Notes under the pieces: generated by a model
Databases searched by the model: none
Told to the model about the DNA's origin: nothing
Seen by the model: the letters and a program-made list of their open reading frames with translations, nothing else
NCBI GenBank assembly: GCA_025363455.1
Contig: JANYDW010000061.1
Coordinates: forward strand, 62,001-126,000
Origin: Oleiharenicola sp.
Lineage (GTDB): Bacteria; Verrucomicrobiota; Verrucomicrobiia; Opitutales; Opitutaceae
Direction of reading: 5' to 3'
Length of the DNA: 64,000 bases
Shown: positions 36,487-43,327 of the stretch, piece after piece
How the letters are laid out: the number at the start of each line of letters is the position of its first letter
How positions within the stretch are numbered: the stretch's first letter is position 1
Position numbers and translations under genes: made by a program

Positions 36487-37551
36487 ATGACACCCGCCCA
36501 ATGGGACATCTTCAAACGCGCCGCGCGCATGGAAAAACTCAGCAAGGTGCCGATGGCCATGATCATCGACAGCCCCTGGATCCCCGGCTACGTCGGCGTG
36601 AAGCACATGGATTTCTTCGTCGACCCACAGGTGTGGTTCGAGTCTCACCGGAAGATCCACGAGGAGTTCCCCGACATCATCTTTGTTCCCGGCTACTGGC
36701 TGGAATACGGCATGGCGGCCGAGCCGTCGGTCCTCGGTTCCAAGATCAAGTTTTGGCAGGACAACACGCCGAGCGAGTACCACATGCTCTTCAATATCGA
36801 GGACGTGGACAAGCTCCCCGAGTATGAGGTCGAGAACGACGCGTTCATGGCGCTCACGCTCCACCGGCTGCGCATGCAGCGCCAGCAGGTGCTCGACACC
36901 GGCGAGATCTTCACGATGGCCACGTCGCGCGGCCCGATGTGTACCGCCGGCTTCGCTCGCAACACCAGCGACTTCATGATCGACCTGGTGGAGAAACCCG
37001 AGTGGGCGCACAAGCTGCTCGACCTTTGCACGCGGCTCATCATCGACTGGCTCAAGGCGCAGGTAAAGGCCATGGGCCCGACCGTCGAGGGCATCTTCCT
37101 CCTCGACGACATCGTCGGCTTTGTGAACGAGGACCATTATCAGGAGTTCTGCCATCCGTACCTGAAGCGCATCTGCGATGCCTTCCCCAAGGACTGGGTT
37201 AAGCTCTACCACAACGACGCTTCCATCGAGGCCTGCCTCGAGCATCTGCCCGACTGCGGTTTCAACATGCTCAACTGGGGCAAGCAGACCGACATTGCCG
37301 ACGTGAAGGCCCGCGTGGGCGACCGCATTTGCCTCATGGGCAACGTCAATCCCCTGGAGGTCGGCGTGCGCGGCACGGTCGCCGAGGTTCGCGAAGCCAC
37401 CCTCGATGTGCTCGAGAAGGGCGCCAACAATGGCAAGGGTCTGGTCCTCTCCGTCGGCGGCGGCACCAGCCCCGGCATGCCGCGCGAGAACATCGTCGCG
37501 ATGAAGGCTGCCCTGGACGAATTCAACAAGGCGCACTTCGGCGCGAGCTAA
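36487..37551 (+). CDS. Uroporphyrinogen-decarboxylase-family corrinoid methyltransferase
   Basis: 354 residues of the UroD/MtaA/CmuA-type TIM-barrel family. Visible blocks are MAMIIDSPWIPGYVG, WFESHRKIHEEFPDIIFVPG, SRGPMCTAGFARNTSDF, EGIFLLDDIVGFVNEDHYQE, WVKLYHNDASIEACLEHLPD, GFNMLNWGKQTDIADVK, CLMGNVNPLEVGVRGT and LSVGGGTSPGMPRENI; H and C residues suitable for zinc are present. In such operons this enzyme moves a methyl group between the substrate (or acceptor) and the cognate corrinoid protein, whose gene is next. A true heme-pathway HemE is excluded by the sequence and context. The substrate is unknown; 4-O-methyl-glucuronate is the context-based candidate. Confidence 0.88.
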   Translation: MTPAQWDIFKRAARMEKLSKVPMAMIIDSPWIPGYVGVKHMDFFVDPQVWFESHRKIHEEFPDIIFVPGYWLEYGMAAEPSVLGSKIKFWQDNTPSEYHMLFNIEDVDKLPEYEVENDAFMALTLHRLRMQRQQVLDTGEIFTMATSRGPMCTAGFARNTSDFMIDLVEKPEWAHKLLDLCTRLIIDWLKAQVKAMGPTVEGIFLLDDIVGFVNEDHYQEFCHPYLKRICDAFPKDWVKLYHNDASIEACLEHLPDCGFNMLNWGKQTDIADVKARVGDRICLMGNVNPLEVGVRGTVAEVREATLDVLEKGANNGKGLVLSVGGGTSPGMPRENIVAMKAALDEFNKAHFGAS

Positions 37552-37563
37552 GAGCATTCCTTC

Positions 37564-37664
37564 CCACTATCATTCTCATTCTCCTACTCGTTCTCTTTCT
37601 CCTGCCTTGGCGAAGCTGATCCAGACGAGAGAAGGAGAATGATTACGAGAACGAGAACGATTTA
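37564..37664. repeat. Hexamer-type inverted repeat
   Basis: Degenerate 6-bp units (CATTCT, CATTCT, CCTACT, CGTTCT) on one side face GAGAATGATTACGAGAACGA on the other, so the two arms can form a long hairpin between the methyltransferase and corrinoid-protein genes. Confidence 0.75.
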
Positions 37665-37677
37665 ATCCCCCATTCCC

Positions 37678-38646
37678 ATGCCAGACTACGCCTTAATGAA
37701 CCAGTGTATCTACGAGGGCAAAGCCAAGGAGGTCGAGCAGCTGACCCAGGCCGCCCTCGCCGAGGGCCGCACCGCCCAGGAAATTCTCTCCGACGGCCTC
37801 ATCGCCGGCATGAGCGTCGTCGGCGAAGACTTCAAACACAACATCCTCTACGTCCCCGAGGTCCTCATTGCCGCGCGCGCGATGAAGGCCGGCATGGGCG
37901 TGCTCAAGCCCCTGCTCAGCGCCAAGGGCGCGGTGGACAGTTCCGCCGGCCGGCTGCTCATGGGCACCGTGCGCGGCGACCTGCATGACATCGGCAAGAA
38001 CCTCGTCTGCATGATGGCCGAGGGCGCCGGCTTCACCGTGAAGGACATCGGCGTGGACCAGAGCGTCGAGAAATTCACGGCCGCCGCCGACGAATTCAAG
38101 CCCGACATCATCGGCATGAGCGCGCTGCTCACCACCACGATGACCTACATGAAGACCGTCATCGACGGCTTCGACCGGCCGGGCTACGACCACATCAAGA
38201 TGGCGATCGGCGGCGCCCCCATCAGCCAGATGTTCGCCGACGAGATCGGGGCCGACGGCTACGGCTCCGACGCCTCGAACGCGGTGGACCTGTTTCTCTT
38301 CCTCGTGGGCAAGGGTCCGGCCCCCAAGGCGACGCTGCGCGCCGGCGTGAAGCCCACGGCCAGTGCCGTCGCCGCGGCGCGCCCGGCCAATAACATCGTG
38401 CACTACCAGATCCTCTACTGGCGCGACCTGCCCTCCGCCGTGAAGGTGTGGGATGATTTCGGCGAGGTGAAAATGGACCTGCCGGCGAAGTTTGCCGACC
38501 GCATCGACGCGACCGCCCAGAAGCTCGGTCTCACTTCCGGCGACGCCTACACCGCCGAGCTCAAGTGGGGCGAGGAGCTGGAGTGCACCGGCGTGCCGGA
38601 GGATGTCGCCAAGGCCCTCGTCAAAGAGATGGAGGGTGTGAATTAA
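37678..38646 (+). CDS. Corrinoid (B12-binding) methyl-carrier protein with an extra C-terminal domain
   Basis: 322 residues. Residues about 1-90 are the helical cap (MNQCIYEGKAKEVEQLTQAA, GMSVVGEDFKHNILYVPEVL) and about 90-215 the Rossmann B12-binding domain with GDLHDIGKN at 100-108, giving the D-x-H-x-x-G cobalt-ligating histidine near 103. Ordinary MtxC proteins end near 215. Here an alanine-rich linker leads to a C-terminal domain from about 240 (QILYWRDLPSAVKVWDDFG, ELKWGEELECTGVPEDVAKA) that resembles the PF13769 'virulence factor' family. The methyl group travels on this protein between the UroD-type enzyme and the pterin-binding methyltransferase encoded on either side. Confidence 0.92.
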   Translation: MPDYALMNQCIYEGKAKEVEQLTQAALAEGRTAQEILSDGLIAGMSVVGEDFKHNILYVPEVLIAARAMKAGMGVLKPLLSAKGAVDSSAGRLLMGTVRGDLHDIGKNLVCMMAEGAGFTVKDIGVDQSVEKFTAAADEFKPDIIGMSALLTTTMTYMKTVIDGFDRPGYDHIKMAIGGAPISQMFADEIGADGYGSDASNAVDLFLFLVGKGPAPKATLRAGVKPTASAVAAARPANNIVHYQILYWRDLPSAVKVWDDFGEVKMDLPAKFADRIDATAQKLGLTSGDAYTAELKWGEELECTGVPEDVAKALVKEMEGVN

Positions 38647-38661
38647 ACCCAGCTTTCACCG

Positions 38662-38755
38662 CCGTCATCCTGCTCCCGCGGTCGTGGGAGCAGGATCCAC
38701 GATTAACCAACCCGGCAACACGTTCATGGATTCTTCGCTTCGCTCAGAATGACGG
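38662..38755. repeat. CCGTCATCC...GAATGACGG inverted repeat (copy 1)
   Basis: Outer arms CCGTCATCCTG and CTCAGAATGACGG are complementary, with inner TGGATTCTTCGCTTCGCTC and a CTCCCGCGGTCGTGGGAG hairpin. Related copies are at 41237-41323 and 43188-43274. Confidence 0.8.
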
Positions 38756-38776
38756 TAAGAGAGTGAAATCCATCCC

Positions 38777-39703
38777 ATGCGCCCGCTCAATATCATCGGC
38801 GAGTTGATCAACAACTCCTACGCCCGCGCCCGCGCCGCCTTTAACGACCGCAATCCCGCCGCCTACGCCCGTCTTGCCAAGCTCCAGGCCGACCTAGGCG
38901 TCAGCTACCTCACACTCAACCTCGACGGCACCGCCCGCATCTCGGTGCGGATGGAGGAAATGCTGGCGCTGCTACCGGATGTCATCCGCGCCATCCAGGC
39001 GGTGACGGACCGGCCCATCAGCTTCGACAATCCATCCGTCGACTATCACAAGGTCGCGCTCAAGCACTACGACCGCAGCAAGAGCGGCCCACCGATCCTC
39101 AACTCGATCGCGGCGTCCCGCACCCAGCTCGACGAGATGATCGCCCTCGTGAAGGACTACGACACCCGGGTCGTCGTGATGGCCTCGGAGCACTTCGTGC
39201 CCGGCGGCACCGGCCAGTGCATGAACCCGCTGGACGCCTATGCTGCCGCGAAGCATTTCGTCGACCTGCTGGTCACGCGGGCCGGCCGTAAGCTCGACGA
39301 CATCATCATCGACCCGGGTCTCGCGCCCGTCGGTGCCGACACCTACGGTCTCGTCAACATCGGCCTCGATGCGATGCGGATGATCAGCACCGATCCGCAC
39401 CTGCAAGGTGTCCATCTGGTCGTGGGGCTATCCAATTTCGCCTGGGGCACGCCGAAGGGCGTCCGCGAGCAGCTGGAATGCGCCTACCTTACGCTCGGCC
39501 AGGAGGTCGGTTTGAATTTCGCCCTCGCGAACCCCGAGAAGGCGCCGGCCCCGCTGCCCGCCGGTCACCCGATGGTGGCCCGGCTCCGTGAGGCGCTCGC
39601 CGCCGGCCGGCCGCTCGAAGGCGAGTCGCAGGAAACGGCCGGCTACCGTCAGGCCGAGGCTATCATGGCGATCTGCAACGATGCGGTGCCGGCCGATTCA
39701 TGA
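38777..39703 (+). CDS. Pterin-binding (DHPS-like) methyltetrahydrofolate:corrinoid methyltransferase
   Basis: 308 residues of the dihydropteroate-synthase-like fold used by AcsE/MeTr and MetH pterin domains. It starts MRPLNIIGELINNSYARARAAF. Blocks supporting the call are LGVSYLTLNLDG, RPISFDNPSVDYHKVALKHY, ILNSIAASRTQLDEMIAL, DDIIIDPGLAPVGADTYG and LVVGLSNFAWGTPKGVREQLE (asparagine-containing pterin-binding segment). The reaction would pass the methyl group from the corrinoid protein to tetrahydrofolate, or back. It is not a folate-biosynthesis FolP: the catalytic phosphate-binding loop is different and it sits in a corrinoid operon. Confidence 0.88.
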   Translation: MRPLNIIGELINNSYARARAAFNDRNPAAYARLAKLQADLGVSYLTLNLDGTARISVRMEEMLALLPDVIRAIQAVTDRPISFDNPSVDYHKVALKHYDRSKSGPPILNSIAASRTQLDEMIALVKDYDTRVVVMASEHFVPGGTGQCMNPLDAYAAAKHFVDLLVTRAGRKLDDIIIDPGLAPVGADTYGLVNIGLDAMRMISTDPHLQGVHLVVGLSNFAWGTPKGVREQLECAYLTLGQEVGLNFALANPEKAPAPLPAGHPMVARLREALAAGRPLEGESQETAGYRQAEAIMAICNDAVPADS

Positions 39704-39717
39704 TATGATTGTCCCCG

Positions 39718-39820
39718 ACACATCCCGGCGCTGCGCGCCACCCCTCTTCCTAGAGTGGACTCCAAGCAACGTCGCAGAGGTCCCCTCTATTAAGAGGGGT
39801 GCCCGAGAGGGCGGGGTGTG
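39718..39820. repeat. Palindromic ~100-bp repeat, CACACCCCG type (copy 3)
   Basis: Starts ACACATCCCGGCGCTGCGCG, contains ACCCCTCTTCCTAGAGTGGA and TCCCCTCTATTAAGAGGGGT, and ends GGGCGGGGTGTG just before the amidohydrolase ATG. Confidence 0.88.
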
Positions 39821-39823
39821 TTC

Positions 39824-41188
39824 ATGATTTCCATTCCGCCAACCACTCGCGACCACCCGGTCTGGCTCCACGTCGGGACCCTGCTCGACGGCACCAGCAC
39901 CAGTCCGGTGCATGACGCCCACGTCGTGTACGATGCCGCTGGCATCCGGTTTGTCGGCCGCAACGGGCAGACGCCTCCGGCCGCATCCATGCGCCCGGGC
40001 CAGACTGCACCCGATGTGGTCGCGCCTGACGCCACGCTTCTGCCGGGCCTGATCGAGGCCCACGCGCATCTCTTCCTGGAAGGAGGCGAGCTCGATCTCG
40101 ACAAGCGCGCCGCCTACCTGAAGCAGGATGCGGCCGGCCTGCTCTCCTCGGCGATGCCGCGTCTGGAAAAGCTGGTGCGACTCGGCGTGATCGCCGTGCG
40201 CGATGCGGGCGACAAGGACGGCGTGGGGCTGGCTCTCAGCTCTTGCGCCCGAGAATCGCGATCCCGCGGCCGCGGGAGGCGCGAGTTCTCGGGACGCATC
40301 CCGGGCGGGGAGCACGCCGCAACGGGACAGCCCTCAGCTCTCAGCCTGGATCCCATGCCCTATCTCGACAGCCCCGGTGCGGCCATCCACCACCGGGGGC
40401 GTTACGGCAGCTTCATGGGTGGGGCGTTGGAGGATTATGCCTCGCCGGCCGATTGTGTGGCCGCACGAATCGCCGCCGGCGCCGACCGCATCAAGCTCAT
40501 CCCGACCGGCATCATCAATTTCAAGCTGGGCGCCGTCACCACTGAACCGCAGATGACCGTGGAAGAGCTGCGGCAGCTCGTCGCCGCGGCGAACGCGACC
40601 GGCCGGCAGACCTTTGCCCACGCGTCCGGCGACGCCGGCATCGAGCGGGTGATCGAGAGCGGGGTGGATTCGGTCGAGCACGGGTTCTTCGTTCGCGATG
40701 ACCAGCTCGCCCGCATGCGCGACCGCCGCATTGCGTGGGTGCCGACCTTCGCGCCTGTCCAGTTGCAGGTGGACGAGGCCGTCCGCTACAAATGGGACGC
40801 CGCGATCGTGGGCAATCTGCAGCGCATCCTCGACCAGCACGCGGCCAGCCTGGTGAAGGCGCATGCGCTGGGCGTGCTCATCGTCGCGGGCAGCGATGCT
40901 GGTTCTTGTGGCGTCGCGCACGGCATGGGCTTTCTCCGGGAGCTGGAATTGATGCAACGCGCCGGGTTGCCCCCGCTGGCGGTAATCAATGCTGCGACAG
41001 GCGTCAGCGCCGGCCGGCTCGGATTTGGGGAGAACTTCGGTCGGATCGAGCCGGGGGCGCTTAGCCGCTTTATCCTGACGAAGCATCCGCCCCATGAGAC
41101 TGTGGCCCATCTCCGCCGGGCAAAGACGGTCGTGTTTGACGGGCGAGTGTATGAGTCGGATGACACACCTGACGTGACCGGACTTTGA
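39824..41188 (+). CDS. Metal-dependent amidohydrolase (imidazolonepropionase-like)
   Basis: 454 residues from the ATG at 39824 (MISIPPTTRDHPVWLHVG). The first metal site is LLPGLIEAHAHLFLEGGE (H-x-H). Further ligands are H in TFAHASGDAGIERVI, H in GVDSVEHGFFV and D in VAGSDAGSCGVAHGMGFL; the strand with KLIPTGIINF carries a lysine candidate. The substrate is unknown. Its place within the methyl-transfer genes could mean that the natural substrate has an amide or lactone, so it does not fit a simple sugar-ether model. Residues about 136-175 come from a repeat insertion (heptamers around a palindrome) and would form a loop. There is no signal peptide. Confidence 0.85.
   Translation: MISIPPTTRDHPVWLHVGTLLDGTSTSPVHDAHVVYDAAGIRFVGRNGQTPPAASMRPGQTAPDVVAPDATLLPGLIEAHAHLFLEGGELDLDKRAAYLKQDAAGLLSSAMPRLEKLVRLGVIAVRDAGDKDGVGLALSSCARESRSRGRGRREFSGRIPGGEHAATGQPSALSLDPMPYLDSPGAAIHHRGRYGSFMGGALEDYASPADCVAARIAAGADRIKLIPTGIINFKLGAVTTEPQMTVEELRQLVAAANATGRQTFAHASGDAGIERVIESGVDSVEHGFFVRDDQLARMRDRRIAWVPTFAPVQLQVDEAVRYKWDAAIVGNLQRILDQHAASLVKAHALGVLIVAGSDAGSCGVAHGMGFLRELELMQRAGLPPLAVINAATGVSAGRLGFGENFGRIEPGALSRFILTKHPPHETVAHLRRAKTVVFDGRVYESDDTPDVTGL
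40248..40293. repeat. In-gene palindrome flanked by heptamers (amidohydrolase)
   Basis: CCCGAGAATCGCG...CGCGAGTTCTCGGG forms an imperfect inverted repeat centred on GCGGCCGC. Heptamers CAGCTCT lie on both sides (about 40236-40244 and 40331-40346). The whole block is read in frame as protein. Confidence 0.8.
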
Positions 41189-41236
41189 ACAAGGCATGAG
41201 ACACAAATTGCACGACTCAATCACGATCCTTCCCAG

Positions 41237-41323
41237 CCGTCATCCTGAGCGCAGCGAAGGATCCAAGAGGAAGGACCGACATACGCCGACTCCGTGGATC
41301 CTCCGCTGCGCTCAGGATGACGG
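41237..41323. repeat. CCGTCATCCTGAGCGCAGCG inverted repeat (copy 2)
   Basis: Arms CCGTCATCCTGAGCGCAGCG and CGCTGCGCTCAGGATGACGG are perfectly complementary, with GGATCCA/TGGATCC next inside. Located between the amidohydrolase and MetF-like genes. Confidence 0.9.
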
Positions 41324-41395
41324 GAACGTGGGTTGGCTTCGTACTCGTGCCATTTCGTGGGATTCGTGTCTCTCCACCTTTATCGCCATATCTCC

Positions 41396-42097
41396 ATGGG
41401 CATGTCTCTCGAAATAACCACCCGCAACGAGGTTCCGGCCGCCGTCGCCTACGACGAGATTTTCGTCACCTGGCTGCCGACGGAGGGCAAAGACACGGTC
41501 ATTGCGAAAACCGCCGGGCTCCACGCCCAGGGCCTGAAGCCGGTGCCGCATCTCGTGGCGTTCAAGATCAAGGACGTGGCCGAGGCGCACAGCATCGCCG
41601 CGGCCGTTGCGCCCTACACGAAGAAGGTTTTTCTCATCCGCGGAGGCGGCCAGCAGGAGGGCGTCTTTAACACGGTCGACGAACTCGTGGCGAGCGGGGC
41701 GTTCCGGAACTTCGAGATCGGCGTCGGCGGCTTCCCGGACGGCAACCGCCCGGTCAGCTACGAGGAAGGGATCGCGATTTTGCGTCGCAAGGCGGCCTAT
41801 GCCAGCTTTGTGGTCACGCAATGGTCGTTAAACGAACCGGCGCTCGCGCGCTTCCTCGAGGATTCGCCCCTGCCGGTTTACCTAGGGGTGCCCAATCGCT
41901 GCTCGCTCAAGCAGCTCGCGCGGTTCGCCGCCATTTGCGGCGTCGAGAATGCCGTCAAGGGCGTGCTGTCGAATCCGCGCAACCTCGCCCGCTTCATGCT
42001 GGGCTTTGATCCGGGTTACATCGTCAAGGCCTTCGCGACGCACCCGCGACTGGCCAAGATTCATGTCTACGCCTTCGGCAACTTCGACCCGCTGTGA
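41396..42097 (+). CDS. Short methylenetetrahydrofolate-reductase-like (MetF-like) protein
   Basis: About 233 residues; starts at 41396 or 41402 are equally possible (MGMSLEITTRNE). It reads as a shortened MTHFR TIM barrel: DEIFVTWLPTEGKDTVIAKT, GLKPVPHLVAFKIKD, VFLIRGGGQQEGVFNT, FEIGVGGFPDGNRPVSYEEG, YASFVVTQWSLNE, VYLGVPNRCSLKQLARFAAI. These correspond to MetF blocks (the 'iGvAGyPExH' and 'FiTQ' segments), but the protein is about 60 residues shorter than MetF. In a methyl-transfer operon it would oxidise methyl-tetrahydrofolate to methylene-tetrahydrofolate. Whether the flavin site is complete cannot be judged by eye. Confidence 0.7.
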   Translation: MGMSLEITTRNEVPAAVAYDEIFVTWLPTEGKDTVIAKTAGLHAQGLKPVPHLVAFKIKDVAEAHSIAAAVAPYTKKVFLIRGGGQQEGVFNTVDELVASGAFRNFEIGVGGFPDGNRPVSYEEGIAILRRKAAYASFVVTQWSLNEPALARFLEDSPLPVYLGVPNRCSLKQLARFAAICGVENAVKGVLSNPRNLARFMLGFDPGYIVKAFATHPRLAKIHVYAFGNFDPL

Positions 42098-42111
42098 AGA
42101 ATCTTTTTCAA

Positions 42112-42192
42112 CAGCTAATTGACGCTAATTGACGCTAATCATTCCGGGTCCAATCTCGTTTCATTAATTAGCGCGAATTAGCGTCAATTAGC
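42112..42192. repeat. Inverted repeat of GCTAATTGAC-like units
   Basis: CTAATTGACGCTAATTGACG on the left faces CGAATTAGCGTCAATTAGCG on the right. Each arm itself repeats with a period of about 11 bp. A related CGCGAATTGACGCG piece lies near 21385. Confidence 0.8.
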
Positions 42193-42210
42193 GGTTAACC
42201 TCTGTCCTCC

Positions 42211-43122
42211 ATGGCTCATCTACCTCTCCTCGAAGCCCTCTCGACCCGCCGCCTCGTGTGCGACGGGGCCATGGGCACGCAACTCATGCTCGCCGGGCTC
42301 GAATCGGGTTCGTGCGGCGAGGCCTGGAATCTCGCGCATCCCGACCGCGTGCTCGCCATCCAGCGCCGCTACGCCGAGGCCGGGGCGGACTGCATCATCA
42401 CCAACACCTTTGGCGGGAGCCGCATCATGCTGCGCCGGCATGGACATGAAAGGGAACTGGCGGAGATCAATGCCGCCGCGGTGCGCATCACGCGTGAAGC
42501 CTTCGGCGGCCGGGCCGGCTATGTGCTCGGGGACATCGGTCCGCTGGGAGCGTTGCTGGAACCCTACGGCGACCTGACCGAGGCCGAGGCGCTCTCTGCA
42601 CTCGAGGAGCAAGCCGTTGCGCTCGTCCAGACCGGGGCCGACGCTCTTATCATTGAGACGCAAACGGGATTGGAGGAACTGGGCTTGGCGATCGACGCCG
42701 CCAAGGCCGCGAAAGCCCCGTGCATCATCGCCTCGCTGGCCTACGACTTGTCAATGGATGGTACTTTCTACAAGACGATGATGGGCATTTCGCCCGAGCA
42801 GGCGGCAGAGTTTGTGGCCGAACGCGGGGCGCACATCGTTGCGCTCAACTGCGGCACCGGCATGGACATGAAGGGCGCGGCCATGGTCGGCCGCCTCTAC
42901 CGGAACACCTGCGCGCTGCCCGTCATGGTGCAGCCGAACGCCGGCCTGCCCGTCCTCGAAAAACTCAAGGCGGTCTACAAGCAGCTTCCCGCTGACATGG
43001 CCAAGGACGTCCCGTCGGTGCTCGAGGTCGGCGTCGGCATCATCGGCTCCTGCTGTGGCAGCACCCCGGACCATACGAAGGCGATCCGTGAGGTGGTGGA
43101 TTCATTCAACCAGACGAAGTAG
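42211..43122 (+). CDS. Homocysteine S-methyltransferase-family protein
   Basis: 303 residues of the pfam S-methyl_trans family (BHMT/MetH N-terminal type). It starts with LVCDGAMGTQLMLAGLESG, then ADCIITNTFGGSRIML, YVLGDIGPLGALLEPYGDLT, GADALIIETQTGLEELGLAI. The zinc cysteines are in ALNCGTGMDM and GSCCGSTPDH. The family moves methyl groups from methylated substrates, corrinoid or AdoMet to a thiol. In this operon it may be a second methyltransferase using the corrinoid protein or making methionine. It lacks the other MetH domains, which are partly supplied by separate genes nearby (activation-like, corrinoid, pterin-binding). Confidence 0.9.
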   Translation: MAHLPLLEALSTRRLVCDGAMGTQLMLAGLESGSCGEAWNLAHPDRVLAIQRRYAEAGADCIITNTFGGSRIMLRRHGHERELAEINAAAVRITREAFGGRAGYVLGDIGPLGALLEPYGDLTEAEALSALEEQAVALVQTGADALIIETQTGLEELGLAIDAAKAAKAPCIIASLAYDLSMDGTFYKTMMGISPEQAAEFVAERGAHIVALNCGTGMDMKGAAMVGRLYRNTCALPVMVQPNAGLPVLEKLKAVYKQLPADMAKDVPSVLEVGVGIIGSCCGSTPDHTKAIREVVDSFNQTK

Positions 43123-43187
43123 ACCCATCCTTTATTAACCACGGATTACACGGATCACACGGATGAACTCAGACAATACCCACACAC

Positions 43188-43274
43188 CCGTCATCCTGAG
43201 CGCAGCGAAGGATCCAAGAACATGGGGCAGGTCTCGACTTCGACTTGGATTCTTCGCTGCGCTCAGAATGACGG
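43188..43274. repeat. CCGTCATCCTGAGCGCAGCG inverted repeat (copy 3)
   Basis: Left arm CCGTCATCCTGAGCGCAGCG faces right arm CGCTGCGCTCAGAATGACGG. Located between the homocysteine-methyltransferase-like gene and the SDR gene. Confidence 0.9.
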
Positions 43275-43327
43275 AACGGGAGTTGTTTGGTTCCTCCGTA
43301 TAATTCGTCGTCACATTTTTTCATTCC

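Noticed and set aside
36487-37551. HemE of heme biosynthesis
   Set aside because: The protein shares only the UroD fold; its blocks and its corrinoid-operon setting match methyltransferases of the MtaA/CmuA type.
36446-42192. CRISPR array
   Set aside because: The repeats are 6-11 bp tandem or inverted units without spacers of constant length, and no cas genes are present.
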